Source of the DNA: Ectopseudomonas guguanensis | GTDB taxonomy: Bacteria > Pseudomonadota > Gammaproteobacteria > Pseudomonadales > Pseudomonadaceae | Direction: 5' to 3' | Assembly (NCBI RefSeq): GCF_900104265.1 | Contig: NZ_FNJJ01000009.1 | Coordinates: 124,001-188,000, forward strand | Length of the DNA stretch: 64,000 nucleotides | In this document: positions 1 to 13,301 of the stretch, piece after piece | Layout of the letters: each line of letters opens with the position of its first letter | Position numbering within the stretch: the stretch's first letter is position 1 | Position numbers and translations under genes: made by a program | Notes under the pieces: model-generated | The model's input: the letters and a program-made list of their open reading frames with translations, nothing else | What the model was told of the DNA's origin: nothing | Database searches by the model: none

Positions 1-659
1 AGCGCAAGATCATCGGCCGTACCTTCATCGACGTGTTCGATGCCGAGGCCAGCAAGCTGGACAATATCCAGTTCCTCGCCCAGGGCACCATCTATCCGGA
101 TGTGATCGAGTCGGCTGGCGCCAAGAGCGGCAAGGCCCACGTGATCAAGAGCCACCACAACGTCGGTGGCTTGCCCGAGGAGATGAACCTCAAGCTGGTC
201 GAGCCGCTGCGTGAACTGTTCAAGGACGAAGTGCGCAAGATCGGCCTGGAGCTGGGCCTGCCCTACGACATGGTCTACCGCCACCCGTTCCCGGGCCCGG
301 GCCTGGGCGTACGTATCCTCGGCGAAGTGAAGAAGGAGTACGCCGACCTGCTGCGCCGCGCCGACCACATCTTCATCGAAGAGCTGCGCAAGGCCGACTG
401 GTACCACAAGACCAGCCAGGCGTTCGTGGTGTTCCAGCCGGTGAAATCGGTCGGCGTCGTCGGTGACGGCCGTCGCTACGCCTGGGTCGTCGCCCTGCGC
501 GCCGTGGAAACCGTGGACTTCATGACCGCTCGCTGGGCGCACCTGCCCTACGAGCTGCTGGAAACCGTCAGCGGCCGCATCATCAACGAGATCGAAGGCA
601 TCTCCCGCGTCACCTACGACGTGTCGAGCAAGCCGCCAGCGACCATCGAGTGGGAATGA
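1..659 (+). CDS. guaA: GMP synthase (glutamine-hydrolysing), C-terminal part
   Basis: This is the 3' end of GMP synthase, which amidates XMP to GMP with ATP and glutamine in the last step of guanine nucleotide synthesis. The gene begins before the window; the open frame enters at base 3. The visible part is the end of the ATP pyrophosphatase domain ([14 protein letters not shown], then [15 protein letters not shown]) and the dimerisation domain ending in PPATIEWE, which is the usual GuaA terminus. The glutaminase domain and the P-loop lie outside. A strong terminator follows 28 bases after the stop, so this is the end of its transcription unit, probably guaB-guaA. Confidence 0.97.
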   Translation, partial: RKIIGRTFIDVFDAEASKLDNIQFLAQGTIYPDVIESAGAKSGKAHVIKSHHNVGGLPEEMNLKLVEPLRELFKDEVRKIGLELGLPYDMVYRHPFPGPGLGVRILGEVKKEYADLLRRADHIFIEELRKADWYHKTSQAFVVFQPVKSVGVVGDGRRYAWVVALRAVETVDFMTARWAHLPYELLETVSGRIINEIEGISRVTYDVSSKPPATIEWE

Positions 660-687
660 TGCCCCTCCGAGCCTAGCTCGTGTGACG

Positions 688-720
688 AAACCCCGGCCAT
701 GCTGCCGGGGTTTTGTTTTT
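688..720 (+). terminator. Rho-independent terminator of guaA
   Basis: A perfect stem of about ten pairs (AAACCCCGGC with GCCGGGGTTT) has a six-base loop and is followed by TTTTGTTTTT. It lies 28 bases after the guaA stop codon. Confidence 0.9.
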
Positions 721-802
721 CGGGGGGATGTGGCGCGTTTTCTGTCGTCCGCCGAGCGCTTTGGCTAGGGTTAGGCTTTTACCTGGCAAAAAGGAAGCGC
801 CC

Positions 803-1429
803 ATGTCCGTCAACTCGCCATCTTCCTCGTGCTCGCGCACTTTCCTGGCCGCTCTGCTGCTGGCTGTGGCTCCCTGCAGCTTGGCTCAGGATGTGATTGA
901 GCTTTTCGGCGAGCGCCCTTACACCGGTCGAGTCGACTTCAAGGTGGCACCTCCCTCCGGCAAACCGGACAGCCATTACGGGAAGGGAAGCGTATTGCTG
1001 GAGCGCAGTGCGCCGGGTAGGGCGAGCCTGCAACTGCGGGGCGAGGTTCCGGATAGCACCACGCAGACCGAGCTCACTATTCCGGGGCTCTATGATGATG
1101 CAGGTTGGCGCAGCGAGCCGGGTGACGTGCAGGTGAGCATCAGTGCCGACGGGCGCGTCAGCGGTGGTGGTATCAGCGACGGACGCACCTTCCTCTTTTC
1201 GGGCACTTTCAGCCCGACTGACGTACGGCTGGAGGTGCGTGTCACGTCGGCGCGCGAGGAAGGCGGTGTGCCTGCCGGCACTACCCTGACTTTCGATTAT
1301 CGGGTCAGCCGTGAATCCCTTGCGGCGCAGGGCGTTCAGGAGGCAGAGGGCGGTTGTCGTCTGGTCATGCGGCCCATTGCCAATTTCGGTGGCGGCATGA
1401 CCATGGCTCAGGTGCCTGAGTGCGATTGA
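803..1429 (+). CDS. Hypothetical exported protein
   Basis: I do not recognise this 208-residue protein. The start at 803 was chosen over upstream in-frame starts because AAGGAAG lies six bases before it and it gives a normal signal peptide: a short polar N-terminus, then FLAALLLAVAPCSLAQ with a likely cleavage after SLA. The mature part is rich in Gly, Ser and Thr, suggesting a beta-sandwich that is secreted or periplasmic. It has two cysteines near the C-terminus, at CRLVM and at the penultimate residue, which may form a disulfide. It stands alone between the guaA terminator and a convergent gene. Function unknown. Confidence 0.75.
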   Translation: MSVNSPSSSCSRTFLAALLLAVAPCSLAQDVIELFGERPYTGRVDFKVAPPSGKPDSHYGKGSVLLERSAPGRASLQLRGEVPDSTTQTELTIPGLYDDAGWRSEPGDVQVSISADGRVSGGGISDGRTFLFSGTFSPTDVRLEVRVTSAREEGGVPAGTTLTFDYRVSRESLAAQGVQEAEGGCRLVMRPIANFGGGMTMAQVPECD

Positions 1430-1489
1430 ACGGAGAACTCTGCCGGGGTGGATGGCGGGCCACGAATACCTTGGTAGCTCCGTGGACAG

Positions 1490-2005
1490 TCAGCTCTGCA
1501 GCAATGACAGCGTCACCAGGAGGGCGAACATGCTCAGGCTTAGAAAACCGATCAGCAGCATGCGTCTGTCTTCTCGAATCTGGCTGGTGAGTATCGCTTT
1601 GCGCTGCTGCCAGTCGCAGGCGATGGTGATCCAGCGATTTTCCAGCATCTGGCACCAATCCTCATCGCTCAGCCAGCAGGCGACATGATGTGCGGGCAGA
1701 TCCAGTGCGGGGAACAACTCCTCGCACGTCAGCGGGCCGAGGGATATCTGAAAGCGCTGACCATGTCGCTCGCAGTCCAGCTCGAGGCGGACTTGCGGGC
1801 GGCTGTCCTGGAAGTGAATGTCTTCCAGGTCGGGTGTGAAAACTTCATAGGATGTGATTTGCGCCGTGCCTGGACGCAGCAAGGCTCTGCGGATTTTTTC
1901 CCAGAGCAGCTGCGCCAGCTTGTAAAAGGCCCAGGCGGCAAAGGCGAATAGCAGCAGGCTGATCAGCCACAGCAGGCCGCCGAGCAGGATGAAGAGCACG
2001 ATCAT
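1490..2005 (-). CDS. Hypothetical membrane protein (171 aa)
   Basis: A 171-residue protein with one long hydrophobic N-terminal segment (about residues 2-27, IVLFILLGGLLWLISLLLF), a soluble central part with several cysteines, and a second hydrophobic stretch at the C-terminus (LLIGFLSLSMFALLVTLSL). It is probably anchored in the inner membrane at both ends. Its start lies two bases after the stop of the membrane gene upstream on the same strand, so the two are almost certainly cotranscribed and perhaps form a complex. Longer in-frame starts run into the coding region of that neighbour and were rejected. No family recognised. Confidence 0.7.
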   Translation of the reverse strand: MIVLFILLGGLLWLISLLLFAFAAWAFYKLAQLLWEKIRRALLRPGTAQITSYEVFTPDLEDIHFQDSRPQVRLELDCERHGQRFQISLGPLTCEELFPALDLPAHHVACWLSDEDWCQMLENRWITIACDWQQRKAILTSQIREDRRMLLIGFLSLSMFALLVTLSLLQS

Positions 2006-2007
2006 GA

Positions 2008-2478
2008 TCAATACCCTGTAAGCAGCGTCGGTGCAGCTTCCCAGATGAGGTAGCCCATGATCATCAACGCCATTGCGGCGATGGGGGATGCGGCGTTTGG
2101 GGATTCGGGAGTGGCATCGGCAGGGTTCGCTTTGGGCACATAAAGCAGAAAGGTGCCGGCCTGTTCGTTGAGCTCGACATGCTCTTGGTCGAGCACGAGA
2201 TGCTGCACTTCGTAGGTCCGTTGTTCGTACTCGTAACGCAGGCGATAGACGTACCTGAGGCTCACCATCGTGGTTTTGCCAGCGCTGATACGTGCTTCTA
2301 CGAGTTTTTGATCGATGATCGACGCTTTCACGATATCGTGCGGCCGGCCAAGCCTGTAGCAGTCGGACCAGATCGCCTCGCCGAACGCGGCCATGAGGCC
2401 GATCCACATCAGCAGGATCAGTGGCGTGAACGCCACGATCATGATGCCCAAGGGGGCGTCGAAAAAGAAACTGTCCAT
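2008..2478 (-). CDS. DUF3592-like membrane protein
   Basis: A 156-residue protein starting at an ATG preceded by a weak CAGGA. It has a transmembrane segment near the N-terminus (GIMIVAFTPLILLMWIGLMA), a soluble domain (about residues 50-125) and a second hydrophobic segment near the C-terminus (AAMALMIMGYLIWEAA). The soluble part contains VSLRYVYRLRYEYEQRTYEV and ends in YVPKANPADATPE. This resembles the DUF3592 layout, in which a beta-rich domain between two membrane segments ends in a (Y/D)P.(N/D)P motif. It is the first gene of a two-gene unit with the membrane protein at 1490-2005. Function unknown; the family call is moderate. Confidence 0.7.
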   Translation of the reverse strand: MDSFFFDAPLGIMIVAFTPLILLMWIGLMAAFGEAIWSDCYRLGRPHDIVKASIIDQKLVEARISAGKTTMVSLRYVYRLRYEYEQRTYEVQHLVLDQEHVELNEQAGTFLLYVPKANPADATPESPNAASPIAAMALMIMGYLIWEAAPTLLTGY

Positions 2479-2655
2479 GTCCTGGTGAGCGCTTCCCGTG
2501 AAATCCCTGGCGATTTTACTCCGGTAAGTGCCGTCTTTTATCAGCACTATTTCGCAGCATCGCCGCGGCAATTTGTCTTGTCATGGCGCTCGTCTGGCCA
2601 TCCATGAAAATGAGAAGATACCGCAATTGAGTATGCTCACGAGTTGAGGATGAAG

Positions 2656-4029
2656 ATGTCGTTTACCCGCAGACAGGTGCTGGCCGGTTTGGTTGGTCTG
2701 GGTGTGGCCGGGCTGGGCGCTGGCGGTGTGCGTTACTGGCTGGGGCGCCCGGAAAATATCGCCACCCACGATTACGAGCTGATCGCCGCGCCGCTGGATC
2801 TGCAGCTGGTACCGGGGCATGTGACGCCGGCCTGGGGCTATGGTGGCCAGGCACCGGGATTGGAGCTGCGTTGCCGTCAGGGTGAGCGGCTGCGGGTGCG
2901 CTTCATCAACAAGCTGGATGTACAGAGCACCATTCACTGGCATGGCATTCGCCTGCCGCTGGAGATGGATGGCGTGCCCTACGTCTCCCAGGCGCCGGTG
3001 CTGCCGGGCGAGTACTTCGACTACGACTTCATCTGCCACGATGCCGGCAGCTTCTGGTACCACCCGCATACCGCCAGCGCCGAGCAGCTGGGGCGCGGTC
3101 TGGTCGGGCCGCTGATCGTCGAGGAGCGCGAGCCGACCGGTTTCCGCCATGAGCGCACGCTGAGCCTGAAGACCTGGCATATCGACGAGCAGGGCGCCTT
3201 CAGCGAATTTCTGGTGCCGCGCCAGGCGGCGCGCGAAGGTACGCGTGGGCGACTGACCACCATCAATGGCCAGCCCAATCCGACCCTCGAACTGCCAGCG
3301 GGGCAGGTGGTGCGCCTGCGCCTGATCAATGTCGACAACACCGTCACCTACCGTCTTAACCTGCCGGGCGGCGAGGCGCGCATCTATGCCCTGGATGGCA
3401 ATCCGGTGCAGCCGCGCCCGCTGGGCAAGGAGTACTGGCTGGGGCCTGGCATGCGCATCGACCTGGCGCTGAAGGTGCCATCGCCCGGCGAGGAATTGTC
3501 GCTACGCAACGGGCCGCTGCGCCTGGCCACCTTGAAGGGTGTCGCCAGTAGCGAAGTCGCAGGCGACTGGCCGCCACCCCTGCCGGCCAACCCCGTCGCC
3601 GAGCCGGATCTGGCCCGCGCCGAAACCCTGCGCTTCAACTTCGAGTGGGCTGCCGCACTGGCTTCGCCGGCCGACGAGGCCGCCGGTCGCTACAAGTATT
3701 GGCAGATCAACGGCCAGGCCTGGGACATCAATGACAAGACCTGTGCCGATCGCCCGATCGCCACGCTGAAGAAGGATGGCCACTACATCTTCGTGCTGCG
3801 CAACATGGCGCAGTATCAGCACCCGATCCATCTGCACGGGATGACTTTCAAGGTGCTGGGTTCGGATCGGCGCAAGATCATTCCGTACTTCACCGATACC
3901 TATCTGCTGGGCAAGAACGAGACGGCGCGTATTGCCTTCGTTGCCGATAATCCCGGTGTGTGGATGTTCCACTGCCACGTGATCGACCATATGGAAACGG
4001 GGCTGATGGCGGCCATCGAAGTGGTCTGA
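2656..4029 (+). CDS. Tat-exported multicopper oxidase
   Basis: A three-domain multicopper oxidase that couples one-electron oxidation of a substrate (Cu(I), phenols or similar) to reduction of oxygen to water. All four copper motifs are present: HWHG (residues 94-97), HPH (136-138), HPIHLHG (389-395) and HCHVIDH (439-445). The N-terminus has a twin-arginine signal (SFTRRQVLAG) before a hydrophobic stretch, so it is exported folded to the periplasm. GAGG lies six bases before this ATG; an ATG at 2650 and a TTG at 2644 are in-frame alternatives. The type-1 copper axial position, five residues after the last His, is Leu and not the Met of CueO. It could be a CueO-like copper detoxification enzyme or a laccase-like oxidase. 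Confidence 0.9.
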   Translation: MSFTRRQVLAGLVGLGVAGLGAGGVRYWLGRPENIATHDYELIAAPLDLQLVPGHVTPAWGYGGQAPGLELRCRQGERLRVRFINKLDVQSTIHWHGIRLPLEMDGVPYVSQAPVLPGEYFDYDFICHDAGSFWYHPHTASAEQLGRGLVGPLIVEEREPTGFRHERTLSLKTWHIDEQGAFSEFLVPRQAAREGTRGRLTTINGQPNPTLELPAGQVVRLRLINVDNTVTYRLNLPGGEARIYALDGNPVQPRPLGKEYWLGPGMRIDLALKVPSPGEELSLRNGPLRLATLKGVASSEVAGDWPPPLPANPVAEPDLARAETLRFNFEWAAALASPADEAAGRYKYWQINGQAWDINDKTCADRPIATLKKDGHYIFVLRNMAQYQHPIHLHGMTFKVLGSDRRKIIPYFTDTYLLGKNETARIAFVADNPGVWMFHCHVIDHMETGLMAAIEVV

Positions 4030-4107
4030 AGCTGCAGGTTTCAGGCTGCAAGCCACAGGCAGGCGCGAAAAGCTTGACGGGCTCCGATGGAAAGGCACAC
4101 TGGCGCG

Positions 4108-4239
4108 CCTGAAGCCTGAAGCCTGAAGCCTGAAGCCTGAAGCCTGAAGCCTGAAGCCTGAAGCCTGAAGCCTGAAGCCTGAAGCCTGAAGCCTGAAGCC
4201 TGAAGCCTGAAGCCTGAAGCCTGAAGCCTGAAGCCTGAA
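4108..4239 (+). repeat. Heptamer tandem array (CCTGAAG)18.9
   Basis: Eighteen perfect head-to-tail copies of CCTGAAG plus six bases of a nineteenth, with no mismatch. The array ends two bases before the tadA start codon, so it fills the place of the tadA leader and ribosome-binding site. On the + strand TGA recurs every 21 bases in each frame, so nothing can be translated through it. On the - strand it stays open and gives spurious ORFs with a seven-residue repeat. Perfect short arrays like this usually vary in copy number by polymerase slippage. Confidence 0.97.
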
Positions 4240-4241
4240 TC

Positions 4242-4718
4242 ATGAAAAGACCGCAGATCATCGACCGCTCGCGTGACGAGCACTTCATGCGCCTGGCGCT
4301 GGCGCAGGCGCGCCTGGGCGCTGAGCAGGGTGAGGTGCCGGTCGGTGCCGTGCTGGTGCAGGACGGTGAAGTGGTGGGCGAGGGCTTCAATTGTCCGATT
4401 CTGCGTCACGACCCAAGCGCTCATGCCGAAATGGTGGCGATCCGCGCGGCGGCGCAAGGCGTACAGAACTATCGGCTGCCCGGCAGCACGCTGTACGTCA
4501 CCCTGGAACCCTGCAGCATGTGCGCCGGCCTGATCGTGCATGCCCGTATCGCTCGGGTGGTATTCGCCGCCAGTGAGCCGCGCGCAGGCGTGGCGATCAG
4601 CCAGGGGCAGTTCTTCGACCAGGGCTTTCTCAATCACCGCGTGCTGGTGGAGGGCGGGTTGCTGGCCGAGGAGAGCGGGGCGCTGCTAAAAGATTTCTTC
4701 AAGGCTCGGCGTGGCTGA
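4242..4718 (+). CDS. tadA: tRNA-specific adenosine deaminase
   Basis: TadA converts adenosine 34 to inosine in the anticodon of tRNA-Arg(ACG), allowing wobble decoding; it is normally essential. The 158-residue protein has the cytidine-deaminase zinc site: HAEMVAI (His ligand and the Glu that shuttles protons) and PCSMCAG (two Cys ligands). Length and the N-terminal RDEHFMRLALAQA helix fit the family. The start follows directly on the heptamer array, with no strong Shine-Dalgarno sequence other than the GAAG of the repeat itself. Expression may therefore depend on array length. Confidence 0.95.
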   Translation: MKRPQIIDRSRDEHFMRLALAQARLGAEQGEVPVGAVLVQDGEVVGEGFNCPILRHDPSAHAEMVAIRAAAQGVQNYRLPGSTLYVTLEPCSMCAGLIVHARIARVVFAASEPRAGVAISQGQFFDQGFLNHRVLVEGGLLAEESGALLKDFFKARRG

Positions 4719-4739
4719 GCGTCCTGACAAGGAGCGATC

Positions 4740-5207
4740 ATGAACAAGGGGATGCTGGGCCTGCTCATGCTGTTGGGCTCGCCGCTTGTTGCAGCGCAGC
4801 CTGAGGTGTACCTGGTTGCCAGCGTGCAGTTGGGCGGCTCGAATCTGGCGCAGAGCATCTTTCTCCACGAGCCTCAGATCACCACGCTGGAGGAGTGCCA
4901 GGAGGCCGTACGTGTCGGTCAGCGTGATCGCGACTGGCAGCGCTATCATCACATCTTCATGCGTGATCGCTTTCAGGGCTTTACCGGCCATCTGGACTAC
5001 CGCTGCGTATTCACCACTCAGCGTTTCAGCAGCTGGAACGACCGCGCGCGTTACAACCATCCCTATCTGATCAGTATCGATGCGCAGTCCAATCTGCAGG
5101 TGGAGCGGGTAGCGAGTCAGGCGCAGTGCGCCACGCGCTTGAAAGGGCTGCCGCCGGCGCGCCAGGCCATCAGCCGCTGCGCGGTGGGGAATCAGAATTT
5201 GCTCTGA
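4740..5207 (+). CDS. Hypothetical exported protein
   Basis: A 155-residue protein with AAGGAG five bases before the ATG and a clear signal peptide (MNKGMLGLLMLLGSPLVAAQ). The mature part has four cysteines (ECQEA, YRCVF, AQCAT, SRCAV), consistent with a disulfide-bonded periplasmic protein. It lies 21 bases after tadA and is probably cotranscribed, and it converges with mltF with four bases between the stops. I do not recognise the family. Confidence 0.75.
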   Translation: MNKGMLGLLMLLGSPLVAAQPEVYLVASVQLGGSNLAQSIFLHEPQITTLEECQEAVRVGQRDRDWQRYHHIFMRDRFQGFTGHLDYRCVFTTQRFSSWNDRARYNHPYLISIDAQSNLQVERVASQAQCATRLKGLPPARQAISRCAVGNQNLL

Positions 5208-5211
5208 CTGC

Positions 5212-6753
<1,542 letters not shown>

Positions 6754-6843
6754 TTAAGCGCCTGGCTACAGCTGCCGCAGGCCGCCACTTTAGGGTAGAA
6801 TGCCCGGCCTCCAGCACACCCCTTCCCAGAGGCTGTTCCGACG

Positions 6844-10738
<3,895 letters not shown>

Positions 10739-10740
<2 letters not shown>

Positions 10741-10966
10741 AAGCGGCCGCGTAGCGGCCTTCTGATGACCCTCTCCCATTTATGGGAGAGGGTGCCCGAA
10801 GGGCGGGAGAGGGAAAGCGGCCGCGTAGCTGCCTTCTGCTGTCCCTCTCCCATTTATGGGGCGAAGAGGCGCGCTTTGGAAGCACTGCTTCCTGCGTCGA
10901 TGAGCGCCTGTTCGCGAAGCGATCAGGCCGGGGCGCGGAGCGGGGTGCCCGAAGGGCGGGAGAGGG
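10739..10966 (+). repeat. Duplicated CTCTCCC-type intergenic repeat with insertion
   Basis: The first copy (10739-10813) reads AAAGCGGCCGCGTAGC, then CCCTCTCCCATTTATGGG, then GGGTGCCCGAAGGGCGGGAG. The second copy begins again at 10814 with the same opening, but between ATTTATGGG (10860) and GGGTGCCCGAAGGG (10943) it carries about 80 extra bases. Each copy contains inverted arms. No open frame here looks coding. Together with the next two repeat entries it fills the 454 bp between purL and the CDGSH gene. Confidence 0.8.
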
Positions 10967-11046
10967 CAAATACGGCCGCGCTCCGATCCAGGTTGAGCTT
11001 GTGAGTATTAGCGTCGGGCTGGAGATGGCGTTATAGCCAACACCAA

Positions 11047-11099
11047 ACCCTCTCCCCAGCCCTCTCCACCAGGCGTGCCCCCAATAAATGGGAGAGGGG
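11047..11099 (-). repeat. Inverted, partial copy of the CTCTCCC-type repeat
   Basis: CCCTCTCC repeated twice and then AATAAATGGGAGAGGG. This is the reverse complement of the CCCTCTCCCATTTA core at 10769, with additional CTCTCC blocks, so the purL-CDGSH gap holds three related elements in two orientations. Confidence 0.65.
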
Positions 11100-11118
11100 G
11101 CCGATCGTGGGATAGTCC

Positions 11119-11182
11119 GTAGCCCGGATGCAATCCGGGGCAGTTTCCCTCACACCACTAACCCGGATTTCATCCGGGCTAC
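11119..11182 (+). repeat. REP-like palindrome pair
   Basis: GTAGCCCGGATGCAATCCGG (11119) and, 22 bases after its end, CCCGGATTTCATCCGGGCTAC (11162-11182) are near-perfect reverse complements, and each is itself a hairpin. This is the typical shape of a Pseudomonas REP doublet. It ends 12 bases before the next start codon. Confidence 0.8.
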
Positions 11183-11194
11183 ATAGGCCCGGCC

Positions 11195-11464
11195 ATGGCC
11201 GACGATCCTCTACATATCCTCCCCGAAGTCCGCCTGGTCAAACCCGGTGAGACTCATCGCCTGTGTTGTTGCGGGCATTCGCCCGAGATGCCGAACTGCA
11301 CACCCGACTGCCAGCAACCTCTGGAGCTGCGCCCCGAGCGCGAGCAGCGTCTGCTGCTGTGTCGCTGCAGCCGTTCCGCGAAGCTGCCCTACTGCGACGG
11401 TAGCCACAGCCCGCCGGCCCCCGGCCTGGCCGACAAGTGGCGACGCTTTTTCTTCGGCCGCTGA
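11195..11464 (+). CDS. CDGSH iron-sulfur protein with tandem cluster sites
   Basis: An 89-residue protein with two zinc-finger-like 2Fe-2S binding motifs. The second is canonical: C56-x-C58-x8-C67-x3-H71, reading CRCSRSAKLPYCDGSH. The first has the same spacing and the conserved S and P (C24-x-C26-x2-S-x3-P-x-C35) but ends in Cys39 where the family has His, so it would give four-cysteine ligation. Proteins of this kind carry redox-labile clusters used in electron or cluster transfer. There is no signal peptide, so it is cytoplasmic. It stands alone between repeats and the NIF3-like gene. Confidence 0.85.
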   Translation: MADDPLHILPEVRLVKPGETHRLCCCGHSPEMPNCTPDCQQPLELRPEREQRLLLCRCSRSAKLPYCDGSHSPPAPGLADKWRRFFFGR

Positions 11465-11619
11465 GAACGTCACGTCTATCGCCCGAGTCGAAAGCAGCGA
11501 GATGATGAATGTCACGTGCGGATTTGTGCGGGCGATCTCAAGACAACTCCATGGCAAAGTGACATCATGTTGCGGCCATAGCTTGTCTGTTGTTCGGTTG
11601 CCCATTTGCGGAGAACTTG

Positions 11620-11937
11620 ATGTACAAACTGTGTTTCTACGTGCCGGAAGCCCATCTGGAGCCGGTGAAAAAGGCGGTGTTCGCAGCTGGCGGCGGGCGC
11701 ATCGGTCGCTACGACAGCTGCTGCTGGCAGGTGCTTGGCCAGGGGCAGTTCCGCGCTCTGGAAGGTAGTCAGCCGTTTATCGGGCAGGTCGGCAGCGTCG
11801 AGCAGGTTGCCGAATGGAAGGTGGAGATGGTCGTCGCCGACGAGTTGATCCACGATGCCGTCAAGGCCCTGAAGAAGAGCCACCCTTATGAAACGCCGGC
11901 TTTCGATGTCTGGCGCCTGTCCGATCTGCAGTTCTGA
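11620..11937 (+). CDS. NIF3/YqfO-like small protein
   Basis: A 105-residue protein starting at an ATG with CGGAG six bases upstream; an in-frame TTG at 11590 is less likely. The sequence MYKLCFYVPEAHLEPVKKAV, then GGGRIGRYDSCCWQ, GQFRALEGSQPFIG and HPYETPAFDVWRL matches the ferredoxin-like domain inserted in NIF3/YqfO proteins, here as a free-standing protein as in many pseudomonads. That domain resembles CutA and PII folds and may bind metal or a small ligand. The biochemical role is not established. Confidence 0.85.
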   Translation: MYKLCFYVPEAHLEPVKKAVFAAGGGRIGRYDSCCWQVLGQGQFRALEGSQPFIGQVGSVEQVAEWKVEMVVADELIHDAVKALKKSHPYETPAFDVWRLSDLQF

Positions 11938-11971
11938 ATCGCTTCAGATAAGGCCTTCAACGCGGTCCTTC

Positions 11972-12046
11972 GTAGGAGCCCCGCCTCGGGGCGAAGCTTT
12001 TCGCCTCCCCTGCGGCACGAGCTCGCGTCGGGGCGCCGCTCCTGCA
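11972..12046. repeat. GTAGGAGC-type inverted repeat element
   Basis: It begins GTAGGAGCCCCGCCTCGGGG and ends GGGCGCCGCTCCTGC, two arms that can pair across a 35-45 base centre. The first 25 bases recur exactly at 55768-55792. It is located between the convergent NIF3-like and L,D-transpeptidase genes and may act as a bidirectional terminator. Confidence 0.75.
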
Positions 12047-12080
12047 GGTTGGGTGCGTCGGCACCTGTCTCGATGTTGGT

Positions 12081-12599
12081 TCAGGGCCTGATTTCGATCA
12101 GCGTCCCGTCCTTTACCAGGCTCCACACCTCGCGCATGTCGTCGTTCTTCATGGCGATGCAGCCCTCGGTCCAGTCCAGGGTATGGAAGAACCACTCCGG
12201 GTATTCCTCGTCCAGGGGCGTGCCGTGGATCATGATCATGCCGCCCGGCGGTACGCCGGCTTCCGTGGCGCGCGCCAGGTCGCGGGCATTGGGGTAGGAG
12301 ATGTGCAGCGACAGCTGGTACTTGTCGCTCGGCTTGCGCCAGTCGATCCAGTAGAAGCCTTCCGGCGTGCGCAGGTCGCCCTCGCGCTGCTTGGCGCCGT
12401 TGGGTTGCTTGCCCAGGGAGATGCGGTAGGACTTGATGGTCTCGCCGCGCCGCTGTAGATGCAGTTTGCGTTCGGACTTGAGCACCAGCACCTTGTCCAC
12501 CGCGTGGCTACCGGTCGCTGGTATGGCGCTGGCCAGGGCGCTGAAGCTGAGGGTCAGGCAAAGCAGGGGCAACAACCAGCGCATCGGGAACGTCCGCAA
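12081..12599 (-). CDS. L,D-transpeptidase (YkuD family), exported
   Basis: A 172-residue periplasmic enzyme of the YkuD fold, which makes or remodels 3-3 peptidoglycan cross-links or attaches proteins to peptidoglycan. The catalytic signature is present: His in MIHGTP, a second His in FFHTLDWTEGC, and the nucleophilic Cys in EGCIAM. The N-terminus has a signal peptide (MRWLLPLLCLTLSFSALAS). An ATG fifteen bases further in would give a slightly shorter signal. It starts three bases from the end of the Nudix gene upstream on the same strand, so the two are probably cotranscribed. Confidence 0.9.
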   Translation of the reverse strand: MRTFPMRWLLPLLCLTLSFSALASAIPATGSHAVDKVLVLKSERKLHLQRRGETIKSYRISLGKQPNGAKQREGDLRTPEGFYWIDWRKPSDKYQLSLHISYPNARDLARATEAGVPPGGMIMIHGTPLDEEYPEWFFHTLDWTEGCIAMKNDDMREVWSLVKDGTLIEIRP

Positions 12600-12602
12600 G
12601 GG

Positions 12603-13157
12603 TCAACGGGGGGTGTAATGGGTACGCAGCGCTTCGAGTGGTTCGTTGCGTACCGGAAAGAGGTTCTGCCGACGGTCGGCGAAGAAGCATTCTAAGGTAC
12701 GGCCTATGGTGGGGAAAGCCAGCTCCGACCAGGGGATTTCACTCTCCGTGAACAGCCGTACCTCCAGGCTCTCCTCGCCCACGGCAAAATCCAGATCGAC
12801 CAGCTCGGCACGAAACATCATGTATACCTGGCTGATGTGCGGCAGGTCGAACAGGGTATAGAGGCTGAGGTCGCGCACCCGTGCGCAGGCTTCCTCGAGG
12901 GTTTCACGGGCGGCCGCCTGTTCGATGGTTTCGCCGTTTTCCATGAAGCCGGCCGGCAACGTCCAGTAGCCACGGCGCGGCTCTATGGCGCGGCGGCACA
13001 ATAGCACCTGGTCGCGCCATACGGGCAGGCAGCCGGCGACGATGCGCGGGTTCTCGTAATGCACGGTGGCGCAGTGACCGCAGACATGGCGCATGCGGTT
13101 GTCGCCTGCCGGGATCATGCGGGTGACGGGGTTGCCGCACTGATTGCAGAATTTCAT
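12603..13157 (-). CDS. Nudix hydrolase with N-terminal zinc ribbon
   Basis: A 184-residue Nudix hydrolase. The start is fixed by an AGGAGGAG ribosome-binding site and the zinc ribbon at the N-terminus (CNQCG, then HVCGHC), as in NudC-related proteins. The Nudix box is GFMENGETIEQAAARETLEE, with Cys in place of the usual final Gly (EEACA), a variant I believe occurs in pseudomonad relatives. The substrate is a nucleoside diphosphate linked to another group, possibly NAD(H) or a dinucleotide; it cannot be read from the sequence. It is divergent from a second Nudix gene and followed closely by the L,D-transpeptidase gene. Confidence 0.88.
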   Translation of the reverse strand: MKFCNQCGNPVTRMIPAGDNRMRHVCGHCATVHYENPRIVAGCLPVWRDQVLLCRRAIEPRRGYWTLPAGFMENGETIEQAAARETLEEACARVRDLSLYTLFDLPHISQVYMMFRAELVDLDFAVGEESLEVRLFTESEIPWSELAFPTIGRTLECFFADRRQNLFPVRNEPLEALRTHYTPR

Positions 13158-13301
13158 GCCCGCTCCTCCTGATTCTGGCGCTATCTTGGCGGTCCGTATG
13201 ACAGTCGGCAAGCCTGCCACTGTGGTCGGTTTGTGCTGTCGCCGGGGTTGGGCGGCCGCCTGCTTTCATGCCATGATGCCTGGCAAAACAAGATGCCGAG
13301 T

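Noticed and set aside
4108..4239. CRISPR-like array
   Set aside because: The units are seven bases with no spacers, so this is a simple tandem repeat.
4041..4637. A - strand open frame encoding a repeated SGFRLQA peptide
   Set aside because: It is produced by the heptamer array, which has no stop on that strand, and it runs antisense through tadA without a ribosome-binding site.
10765..11036. Small ORFs of 79-116 codons in the purL-CDGSH gap
   Set aside because: They are read through repeat elements on both strands and have no ribosome-binding site or family resemblance.
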